Positions 8,223-14,934 of a DNA stretch of 26,097 bases are shown here, piece by piece. A program made the position numbers and the translations under genes. Source of the stretch: Chara braunii. Taxonomy: Eukaryota > Streptophyta > Charophyceae > Charales > Characeae. The stretch covers positions 1,650,768 to 1,676,864 of the forward strand of contig BFEA01000343.1 in assembly GCA_003427395.1 (NCBI GenBank), given 5' to 3'. Every line of letters starts with the position of its first letter. Positions within the stretch are counted from its first letter, which is position 1. The notes below the pieces were generated by a model. The model did no database searches, had not been told where the DNA came from, and was given only the letters and a program-made list of their open reading frames with translations.

Positions 8223-8288
8223 CCAATCAATCAATCAATCAATCATCAGTCAATCAATCGTCAATCAATCAATCAATCAATCAATCAG
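8223..8288 (+). repeat. (AATC)n tetranucleotide repeat
   Basis: Sixteen or so CAAT units with TCAT/TCGT interruptions. Inverse of the (GATT)n tract at 7737-7779. Confidence 0.9.
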
Positions 8289-8490
8289 GGGGGTGCCCTG
8301 CCTCCCCCGCTACCCCCCCAAGGCCCCAAAACGGCCCGGGTACCCCCCCACCAGCCACTGGCACGTTTGAATAGGACGCGGCCGTACCTCCGTCTGTCCG
8401 TCCGTTCGGACGGGCCGTACGGCACCGTACGACGTAAGGGGGACTTCGCTGGTCTTTTTAGCGATAGGAAGACACTTAGGTTAATTTTGC
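8289..8490 (+). repeat. Dispersed repeat family C, plus-strand copy
   Basis: Begins GGGGGTGCCCT and continues through C-rich runs, AACGGCCCGGGTACCCCCCC and a cluster of CCGTACG/CGTCCGT motifs near 8380-8435. The block order matches the minus strand of 6230-6545. No gene is seen. Confidence 0.4.
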
Positions 8491-8779
8491 TACCGCCCCC
8501 TCCTGTCTTGCATGGCTTGTCATTTTTGCCATTGCGGTTCTCTTAGTCCCAAGCTTACCCTGCAGAACCTGACATGCGGAGCTCAGTTCCGGCTTGACAC
8601 TCCACCCCCTCCTCTCAAAAAATCATTGGCACACCCCTATTCTGTGAGTATGCGACCTTTCTGGGCCTACTGCCACTCCGATCAGAAGTCCCACCAGGCG
8701 TGAGGTTGTGTGTTACACAGGTGTACCAGGAAGAAGTGACAAATGGGGGTGGGTGGGGCCTTGTTAGTGGGACAACCCG
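8491..8779. other. No recognisable gene
   Basis: Ordinary mixed sequence; short frames on both strands lack recognisable motifs. Confidence 0.45.
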
Positions 8780-8972
8780 ATTAATCCACCAGTACGTTTC
8801 CCAGCTAAAGAATAAAATATGCGCTTGCATGCAGCGTGACTTTCGGGGCTCGGCCTCCGGAGCAAAATGGCTGGCTGCGCCAGCCAAGACGAGGCTTGTG
8901 CCAGTTCATTCTTTTCTTGGCGCGCAGGGTGTTTCCAGCCCCGGACAAAGTGCCTCGGAAGTACTGGTGGTG
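8780..8972 (+). repeat. Dispersed repeat family B, plus-strand copy
   Basis: Homologous to the minus strand of 3772-3975 through at least seven ordered blocks ending AGTACTGGTGGT. It contains a perfect hairpin TGGCTGGC-TGC-GCCAGCCA (about 8868-8886) that the other copy lacks in that form. It runs directly into an A-rich array at 8974, which may be an expanded poly(A) tail. Confidence 0.6.
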
Positions 8973-8973
8973 A

Positions 8974-9046
8974 AGAAAAAAAGGTAAAAAAAGGTTAAAA
9001 AGGTTTAAAAAAGGTTAAAAAAAAGGTTAAAAAAAGGTTAAAAAAA
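8974..9046 (+). repeat. Tandem array of A5-8-GGTTA units
   Basis: Six or seven units of GGTTAAAAAA with variable A length. It could be a microsatellite grown from the poly(A) tail of the preceding family B copy. Confidence 0.85.
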
Positions 9047-9079
9047 CAAATATGGTCGATACTGTCCTGAGCATCGGAA

Positions 9080-9281
9080 GAGGAATCTTTGCTAAGGAAT
9101 GCCGGCCCCATTGATCGATGAAATGACGGTTAAGGCCGGGGTGTCCTTGCAATGTAGACTGCCAGCAATGGGGCCAACATTTCTTAGCAGTCATTTCATC
9201 AAAACGGACATATCTTATTTTTGCTAAGGAATGTCGTCTCAATGTAGACTGCAAGGACACAGCGGCCTTAAACAGTCATTT
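9080..9281. repeat. Nested direct and inverted repeats
   Basis: TTTGCTAAGGAATG occurs at about 9087 and 9219, CAATGTAGACTGC at about 9150 and 9240, and CAGTCATTTCATCAAAACGG at about 9188 and 9274. GGCCCCATTG is matched inverted by CAATGGGGCC. AAATGACGGTTAAGGCCG is matched inverted by CGGCCTTAAACAGTCATTT. These look like ends of more than one related inverted-repeat element inserted into each other. Confidence 0.6.
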
Positions 9282-9317
9282 CATCAAAACGGACATATCT
9301 TTTTTTTGAACGACATT

Positions 9318-9495
9318 AAATCTCACTTTTTGGCCAGAATTTTCATGAAATTGAGGGTACTGAGTTCTGAAAACGCTTACCCCTGATGAATCTGGACTTT
9401 TGTCCAAGTCCACATACATCCAAGGGGTCCGGTGTTATCCGGCCTGGATGTATGTGGATTCTAAAGAAGTCCAGATACATTGATGGGGGAGGGAC
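9318..9495 (+). repeat. 178-bp tandem unit 1 with cruciform
   Basis: Starts AAATCTCACTTTTTGGCC and ends GATGGGGGAGGGAC. It contains the fold-back TCTGGACTT...GTCCACATACATCC against GGATGTATGTGGA...AAGTCCAGATACAT. Confidence 0.9.
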
Positions 9496-9505
9496 ATTGA
9501 AAAAT

Positions 9506-9683
9506 AAATCTCACTTTTTGGCCAAAATTTTCATGAAATTGAGGGTACTGAGTTCTGAAAAGGCTTACCCCATGATGTATCTGGACTTTGCCCAAGTCCA
9601 CATACATCCAAGGGGTCCGGTGTTATCTGGCCTGGATGTATGTGGACTCTAAAGAAGTCCAGATACATTGATGGGGGAGGGAC
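9506..9683 (+). repeat. 178-bp tandem unit 2 with cruciform
   Basis: Near-identical to unit 1, with about a dozen or fewer differences by eye and start points 188 bp apart. The fold-back is cleaner here. ATGTATCTGGACTTT pairs with the right-hand AAGTCCAGATACAT, and GTCCACATACATCCA pairs with TGGATGTATGTGGAC, leaving a 22-nt apical loop. Confidence 0.9.
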
Positions 9684-9879
9684 CGTAGCGCGTTTTCAGA
9701 AAGCCGAACATTTTCATGGAATTCCATGGAATTTTGACCCAAAAATGAGATTTCAATTTCGTTCAATAAATAACATATGTCCGTTTTGACAAAATCGCTG
9801 TTCCTTGACCATTTTTTTAGTGAAATTTGAAATGTATGTGCGGGGATTTAGATCCTCGGCAGTGTCTGAAAGGTGTCGT

Positions 9880-9902
9880 GCCCGCCCTAAGTGAAGGCGG
9901 GC
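9880..9902. other. Perfect GC hairpin, repeated downstream
   Basis: GCCCGCC-CTAAGTGAA-GGCGGGC is a 7-bp perfect stem. The loop and right arm recur at about 10067-10090 as AGCCCTAAGTGAAGACGGGC, with a weakened left arm. Function unknown. Confidence 0.55.
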
Positions 9903-11060
9903 CTGCAAATATGTGCCAATGCCTGTTTATAGGCCGATGAAACCAGGCTGAGGGGCCCAAGCAGAGCCTGTTGGAACCCCTATGTGAGCATGGATCTTCG
10001 ACGAGGCCTTGTTAGGAGTTTGCTCCTCAGCATGCCCCTGTAGGGCCCTTTCAGCAAGTATGAGCCAGCCCTAAGTGAAGACGGGCCCCTGTATTTCAAT
10101 ACGGCCTGAGTTTGTCAAATTTGGCAAAGTTTGGTGGGCGCCAGACAGTTGCCATGCGCCAGTTGGTTGCATCCTCCTTACTCGTGAGAATCAGAAATAA
10201 TTCTAGAAGGCTCATCCAGCAGCACAGGCGAAGCAGGGAGAACCTCACGTTTACTCCTGGGTGGTTGGGCATGCCTAACCAATTCGGTCCCAGACCACTG
10301 TCTGAATGGACTTGGGCGCAGACACTTTGGCCCGATTGGAAGCTACTGGAAATACATGAGCCCCAGCCAGGCCACAGACTGGGCGAGCACTTTCCATAAA
10401 GGAAAGAACTCGGCACTGGTGGAGGCATTCGGGCACTAGGCAGTGCATGCGGCAGCGCTGCTTGAGCATATGCTCGCAGGGTGTGCGCTGTGCACTAGCG
10501 CTAGTTGCCAGGCAGTGTGCGCGGGCACTGGAAGAAGGCAGGGCGCTGCTGAGGGCAGCGCCATAGCCAGCCCTACATAGCCAGGGCTTGGCTTGGACAG
10601 CCAGTGGAGGTGGTGGTGGTCTTCGTGCATAAGGGAGAAGACGGGGGAGGAAGACAAGGATAGGGAGAGAGTGAAAGAGTTGAGGATGATGATGTGAGGG
10701 CGCATACCTGGTATTGGCGATGGTCTGCATTGGTCGACATCTTCAAGTACTTCGTTCGGTGGCTGCTGACGTCAACAGTTGCATTGTCAATTTGTAGGCA
10801 GGACGTAGTTGTTTAGGGAGTAGCCTGGGCACCGAGCGCCGAGTAGGGAGAGAGGGCCTGGACTCTTGTGTTGGTGGTGGGAGCGCAAGCTCTCATTGAC
10901 GTTGGTTTTCGGGTTTCGATTCTCCCATTGGTGTAATATTTGTGCAATGCTGCTTATCTGGACACTGTGGGACTTTCTTGCTTTCAATCTGATTGTGCTA
11001 TCTGGATTCTGTCATCTCGCTATCTCTCAGTTTCCTTGCATATGCTCGTGTTCTCGGGAA
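9903..11060. other. No recognisable gene
   Basis: Unique-looking sequence. The part at 10430-10900 (G/A-rich, with GCATACCTGGTATTGG, then a T-rich half ending in poly(A) at 11061) loosely resembles the layout of the LTRs at 16910 and 24727. I see no matching ends, so I do not call a solo LTR. Open frames at 10096-10428 and 10275-10730 (minus strand) show no domain. Confidence 0.4.
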
Positions 11061-11084
11061 AAAAAAAAAAAAAAAAAAAAAACC
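11061..11084 (+). repeat. Poly(A) tract
   Basis: About 24 A after CGTGTTCTCGGG. A retroposon tail is possible, but the body is not recognised. Confidence 0.85.
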
Positions 11085-11463
11085 CATCAACAATGCAAAA
11101 ATTAGTAATTGCTAATTATTAATTAACAACCGCGTGTAGTGTGAGGAAAGTTCAAAAAACAGTTGTAGTTAGTTCGTGAGAAACGCCCATGGACTCGCTG
11201 TGGGGTCCACAGCCTGTGATTTCCAAAAATAGAAATAACATTTTAGTAAACACTGTGAAAATTATGAACCACCAGGGAACAGTGCCAAGAGTGAAAAGAG
11301 ACCTCGCACCAAATGGGGACACGTCGACAAATGGGGACACGTCGACAAATGATAGCGTAGTTTCTTCGTCTCCTTTGGCAGAATGGCCTCGTTGAAAAAC
11401 CGAATGGACTCCTCCTGACTGGCTGACAATGTCATAAATTTGTGACAAATGAATGTGCAAAGG
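11085..11463. other. No recognisable gene
   Basis: Contains an 18-bp unit ATGGGGACACGTCGACAA repeated twice near 11313-11348. Nothing else is recognised. Confidence 0.45.
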
Positions 11464-11464
11464 G

Positions 11465-11502
<38 letters not shown>

Positions 11503-11511
11503 AGAGAGAGA
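11464..11511 (+). repeat. Poly(A)36-(AG)6 tract
   Basis: 36 consecutive A followed by a short AG repeat. Confidence 0.95.
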
Positions 11512-11681
11512 ATGTAACAGGAAATTGTCCAAGGCTTGAGAATCATTCCCAGCCCACCAATGTCAGGAATCCTGTGACTTGCCGACGAACCTTGAAATGA
11601 TGCAGACAGATGCTGTGAGTTGAATGGTGCTCGTGGATACGTGTTTAGCAGTAAGCTCTTTCTCTTTCTTTTTTTTTTTTT

Positions 11682-11711
11682 NNNNNNNNNNNNNNNNNNN
11701 NNNNNNNNNNN
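11682..11711. other. Assembly gap (30 N)
   Basis: Thirty N flanked by the same 13-mer TAAGCTCTTTCTC at 11652-11664 and 11712-11724. The contig ends probably overlap, so the gap may have no real extra sequence between them beyond a T/C simple repeat. Confidence 0.9.
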
Positions 11712-11722
11712 TAAGCTCTTTC

Positions 11723-11815
11723 TCACTTTCTTTCTTTTCTTTCTTTTCTTTTCTTTTTCTTTTTCTTTGTCTTTTTCTTTTTCTTTTGTTTTTTCTTTTT
11801 CTTTTTTCTTTCCCT
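11723..11815 (+). repeat. (TTTTC)n pyrimidine microsatellite
   Basis: Variable T3-5-C units with a few G interruptions. Phe-rich or Lys-rich open frames here are artefacts. Confidence 0.9.
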
Positions 11816-12505
11816 GTTTTTGCCGAGCCTGACTTTCATAGCGCACCAAGTTTTGCCGAGCCGGGGGAGTTTCATCCAACAACGAACAAGGGGAAAAAAA
11901 AACAAAAAAAAAACAAAAAGCCAAACGCCACGATAACTGCCAGGTACATTCAATAAGGTGCTCGTTTGACTGTGCCCTCAGTGAGGGCCTGTAGGGGACA
12001 AACATGAGGGAAAAAAAACAAAACAAAAAAAAGCTCCCTTATGCTGTGATTGAGGGCGGATACAGGATGCTACAGCATGGAGACAGTTATGTGCCACCCG
12101 TGAAATACGCCCTGCCTGGCTGGCAGGGCACTAAAACGACATTGGAACAAAATCAAAACTAAACAAAGAAGCAAACTCTTTCCGCACAAAGTGGCCAGAT
12201 ACATTCCTCAAAGGCCTCTGCAACTTCCACCCTTGTGAGGGCCTTCCCCGACGTCCCTGGATTTGAAACTTTCGTTTTTTTTTCCTCTTTTTTTCTTTTT
12301 TATTCCGTCTGCGTCCAACCCTGGCCCAAGCCCCGTGTTTTAAGGAGTAGGCTACTTGATGGACTTTGCGTTTGCCTGTGAAAGGTAGGTGTGGTTTAAA
12401 CCACCCGTCACTCACAACAGTGCTCCTGAACCGAATGTTGTCACAAATGTCATGGGGCACATTGATGTTCTTCCTTGTCCCAAGTATATGACCTACGAAG
12501 AAGCC
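11816..12505. other. No recognisable gene
   Basis: Contains TTTTGCCGAGCC twice (about 11817 and 11853) and A-rich patches at 11894 and 12012. No coding region is supported. Confidence 0.45.
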
Positions 12506-12614
12506 TACCGTCTTCACCCGAATAGAACGCCCGGTAATTATCGCCGTATCTGGGCTGAAAGTTGTGCCAAATACAGCTATAATGACCGGGCGTTCTATTT
12601 GGGTGAAGACGGTA
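12506..12614 (+). mobile_element. 109-bp hairpin MITE H2, copy 1
   Basis: The first 36 bases, TACCGTCTTCACCC then AATAGAACGCCCGGT and ATTAT, match the reverse complement of the last 36 at 34 positions. The element starts and ends with TA, which fits a TA target site as in Tc1/mariner-type MITEs. A second copy lies inverted at 14177-14289. It is too short to encode anything, and short open frames across it are incidental. Confidence 0.8.
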
Positions 12615-13277
12615 GTACTGCTTTATGAGTGGGTATTTTGAACTATTTTCCAAGTAGAATTCCCAGGAACAGTGTCTCCTCAGTGAGAGCTGTATGCGGG
12701 GAAGGGGACATGTGCACACAGGGTTCGGGAAAGACTCTCTCTCTCTCTGATGCCTGTCTGTCTATAAAGGGGTCAGTTATGCTATTTCGCTCAAAGGTTT
12801 GGTAGGTTGGGTAGGCTTTGCAATAATGTTTGTCCTTTTTTTTCTTTTTCTTTTTTACGCCAACACACAAACGCAGCCCCTTCTATTCTGGGGGGGGGCG
12901 CCAGTCCGGTTGCTTATCACCAGCAAGCACGATACAAGAAAGGAAAGAGTTCATAACCGAGCCTGCCAGTGTGCTATTCACCCAGGGCGTGATCCCGCAT
13001 GAGTGGCGAGCGATCAGGAGTACCCAGTCACTGCTTCCCCCGCTACTGGCCTCCCGCCCGGGCACCAGTCTTCCTGTGTGCATGACCCCTACCCCCCTTT
13101 ACCACCCCCCTGACTACATTTCCGAGCTCCCTCCTCCCCCGCCCCGCCCCCCCTTCCTCAACACTCCGAACCTGCCTACATATGCACCCCTCAAAATTCA
13201 TGTCGTTATCGAGCAGCCTTTATATCCACTGTCGTAATGCGCGTGTCCCATTCCGCAAGGATGCTGAAAGAATTCTT
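12615..13277. other. No recognisable gene; C-rich stretch
   Basis: An open frame at 12830-13237 begins in a T-run (poly-Phe) and ends Pro-rich through a C-rich segment at 13088-13160. The composition explains its openness and no domain is visible. Confidence 0.4.
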
Positions 13278-13323
13278 CGGGAAAGTGCCCGAGTGGTTAA
13301 AAGTGACAGACTGTTCTTCGAAC
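13278..13323 (+). other. tRNA 5'-half-like fragment ending in poly(T)
   Basis: AAGTGCCCGAGTGGTTAA is an almost ideal D-arm/box A of a class II tRNA (Ser, Leu or Tyr type) and GACAGACTG resembles the start of an anticodon arm. The sequence then breaks into TTCTTCGAAC and a T-run at 13325. The 3' half is missing, so it is a truncated tRNA relic. Confidence 0.45.
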
Positions 13324-13465
13324 TTTTTTTTTTTTTTCCCCCCAATTATTATTGATCTTTATTGTAGATAATATGTCATGGTGGTTGATTATTGATCTTC
13401 TGTTATGACTGGTATTAGGTGTTTTTCCAGACTTCATGTTTCTTGAATGCATCGTGTATGTAACT

Positions 13466-13643
13466 CCAGGGGCGTGGTCCCACTAGCAAAGGGGATGGGA
13501 TACAAATCCTGAATCCGGCCATGTTGTCTGCAGAGATACAGAAAAGCAGTTCGATCTCGATTTCCTGCCCCCGTCCTCGAAGACGTCCAGATTCAGGCAT
13601 TCAATCCGATGCTCTCTTGCTAATGGGACCACGGCCCAGGGGC
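13466..13643 (+). mobile_element. Hairpin MITE H1, copy 2 (diverged)
   Basis: The left end CAGGGGCGTGGTCCCACTAG and the reverse complement of the right end, CTGGGCCGTGGTCCCATTAG, match. The internal CCTGAAT.CGG..GT block, the AGATACAGAAAAGCAG centre and the overall length place it with 5850-6017 and 16577-16750. It is the most diverged of the three copies. Confidence 0.65.
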
Positions 13644-13704
13644 TCAACTCTGAAGGCATCATAATTTTGAGCCATGGATATTGTGAGTGGCAGCTGGGAT
13701 AGTA

Positions 13705-13796
13705 CTGACGAGAGTTCAACCTTTTTTTTTTTTTTTTTTTTTTTTTTGAGAAAACGCCCCCAGGAGTGTTAGTGGTGCTGACGAGAGTTCAACCTT
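13705..13796 (-). mobile_element. Tiny poly(A)-tailed insertion with 19-bp TSD
   Basis: CTGACGAGAGTTCAACCTT occurs perfectly at 13705-13723 and 13778-13796. The 54 bp between are about 24 T followed by GAGAAAACGCCCCCAGGAGT and ten more bases. On the minus strand this is a short body ending GGGGGCGTTTTCTC plus a poly(A) tail, which is the form of a severely 5'-truncated retroposon. The body shares AAAACGCCCCC with the similar insertion at 14842-14904. Confidence 0.75.
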
Positions 13797-13918
13797 AGAA
13801 TTCTTTAAATAAATTTCTTTTATTGGGCGTGTCAAAACCGGCTAGCCTAGTAGGACCTGAGCAGGCCTTGTTCCCACCACAGGCGTGGCGCCACGCGTGT
13901 TGATGACTCGGGCCCACT

Positions 13919-14067
13919 TTCCCAGATCTCTCTGCCAAGCCCCGTGCTTTCACATAGCTACAGGTTACAGGGTCGCTGNTTCCCAGATCTCTCTGCCAAG
14001 CCCCGTGCTTTCACATAGCTACAGGTTACAGGGTCGCTGGCGCTACGCACCCCAGCGCCGACCAGCG
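13919..14067 (+). repeat. Repeat family A copy, artefactually duplicated around an N
   Basis: The 60 bases at 13919-13978 are repeated exactly at 13980-14039, separated by a single N at 13979. This is what joined contig ends with an unmerged overlap look like. The copy then continues to CCAGCGCCGACCAGCG at about 14067, matching family A at 564-650. Confidence 0.8.
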
Positions 14068-14073
14068 GCACAT

Positions 14074-14199
14074 CTTTCTGACCGTGGCCCGCCTTCCGTC
14101 TTCACCCGACCCGAATACTGTCTCTTATACACATCTAGATGTGTATAAGAGACAGCTTTCTGACCGTGGCCCGCCTTCCGTCTTCACCCGACCCGAATA
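14074..14199. repeat. 44-bp duplication around the adapter
   Basis: CTTTCTGACCGTGG...CGAATA (44 bp) is present at 14074-14117 and again exactly at 14156-14199, immediately on either side of the adapter at 14118-14155. The duplication is a by-product of the chimeric read and not genomic. Confidence 0.9.
14118..14155. other. Nextera mate-pair junction adapter (sequencing artefact)
   Basis: CTGTCTCTTATACACATCT followed by AGATGTGTATAAGAGACAG is the 38-bp palindromic circularisation junction of Illumina Nextera mate-pair libraries, made of two Tn5 mosaic ends back to back. It is library DNA that escaped trimming and was built into the assembly, and it should be masked. Confidence 0.98.
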
Positions 14200-14289
14200 G
14201 AACGCCCGGTCATTATAGCTGTATTTGGTGCAGCTTTCAATCCACATACGACAGTAATTACGAGACGCTGTATTCGGGTGAAGACGGTA
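14177..14289 (-). mobile_element. Hairpin MITE H2, copy 2
   Basis: Read on the minus strand it starts TACCGTCTTCACCCGAATA and follows 12506-12614 through GTAATTA, GAAAG.TG..CCAAATACAG and CTATAATGACCGGGCG. It ends near CGGGTGAAGACGG, with a 4-bp ACCC/GACC insertion in the right arm. Its plus-strand left arm lies inside the artefactual duplication, so that end is unreliable. Confidence 0.7.
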
Positions 14290-14312
14290 GCTCAGGCCAC
14301 TGAAAGTGAGAG

Positions 14313-14384
14313 CAGTGGGCTTTGAACCCAGCACCTACGCGGTGCCACTCAGGCACGAAACCTACCTACTGAACTAGCCGACGG
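14313..14384 (-). other. tRNA-like sequence (SINE head or pseudo-tRNA)
   Basis: On the minus strand GTCGGCTAGTTCAGTAGGTAGG is a convincing D-arm with box A. GGGTTCAAAGCC (plus-strand 14318-14329) is a near-consensus box B with a CTGGG/CCCA-type T-stem. The span, about 72 nt, fits a tRNA. The anticodon arm and acceptor stem do not pair cleanly, so I call it tRNA-like rather than a gene. Confidence 0.45.
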
Positions 14385-14385
14385 G

Positions 14386-14841
14386 ACTAAAGGCGACAAA
14401 CGGTAAATCTGTTGAATGAAAGGCTGAAAAAGAGCACATGGCCACACTACACATGACCACCAGTACTTCCAGCATGGCAACCAGCAGAGAAAGGAGTCCC
14501 ATGAGGCACACGAAGAGACTCCCTCACGGTGGTACGTGAGACAGCAACAGTCGCGTACCACTCTGTCCTGATTAGGCATTGGCTGGGTGGGGAGCAGGGG
14601 GAGGAGACAGGAGGGTTAGTGGGAGGGCAGCACTTTCAAAAGTCGACCTCCTTCCCATCTTGGGAGATGTGACATCTCCATTTTTTTTTTTTTTTGAAGT
14701 CTTTAAAATTACTTCTCTTCCTTTTCTCACAGTGTCGACAGGTCATAATAGGCCATGACACATGTGCTAGTGGTGCCCCCGAGAATCCCAAGAGCTATGA
14801 ACCAAAAACATGGTCAGAGCGCCTCAACTTTAGAGAAGAGG
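14386..14841. other. No recognisable gene; T15 tract
   Basis: A T-run lies at 14680-14695. Short frames on both strands show no domain. Confidence 0.45.
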
Positions 14842-14904
14842 AGGGTTTCACCTTTTTTTTTTTTTTTTTTACAAAACGCCCCCGCCAAGAGTAGGGTTTC
14901 ACCT
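14842..14904 (-). mobile_element. Tiny poly(A)-tailed insertion with 12-bp TSD
   Basis: AGGGTTTCACCT occurs perfectly at 14842-14853 and 14893-14904. Between them are about 17 T and ACAAAACGCCCCCGCCAAGA plus two bases. On the minus strand this is a body of about 22 nt ending GGGGGCGTTTTGT followed by poly(A). The shared AAAACGCCCCC core and the same orientation relate it to the insertion at 13705-13796. Confidence 0.75.
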
Positions 14905-14934
14905 CCCAGGAGTACAAGAGGAACTGACACGGAC

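Larger units (their letters stand above)
9282..9795. mobile_element. Terminal-inverted-repeat element with internal duplication
   Basis: The left end TCAAAACGGACATATCT and the reverse complement of the right end, TCAAAACGGACATATGT, match. The arms stay similar for about 100 bp inward: TTGAACGA.ATT, AAATCTCA.TTTTT, AATTTTCATG.AATT, CTGAAAACGC. Between the arms lie two tandem 178-bp units. No coding region is present. The same end motif recurs at 9199-9213 and 3406-3419, so the family has more copies. The class could be a Mutator-like or other non-autonomous DNA element; no target-site duplication was identified. Confidence 0.65.

Noticed and set aside
7208-8546. Large open frames through the simple-sequence block, both strands
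   Set aside because: Openness comes from dinucleotide and homopolymer repeats; they also cross an N and the U2 fragment.
9282-9795. CRISPR array
   Set aside because: Only two long units with internal palindromes and terminal inverted repeats; no short regular repeat-spacer pattern, and the window is eukaryotic.
10430-11060. Solo LTR of another retrotransposon
   Set aside because: Only a loose resemblance in composition to the LTRs here; no paired ends, PBS or target duplication found.
11262-12026. 254-residue minus-strand frame
   Set aside because: Runs through the 30-N gap, a TTTTC microsatellite and A-tracts; Lys-rich low complexity only.
12830-13237. 135-residue frame starting with poly-Phe
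   Set aside because: Starts in a T-run and ends in a C-rich stretch; no conserved motif.
14118-14155. Tn5-type transposon ends or natural insertion sequence
   Set aside because: Exact library adapter junction with artefactual duplication; no transposase and no natural element.
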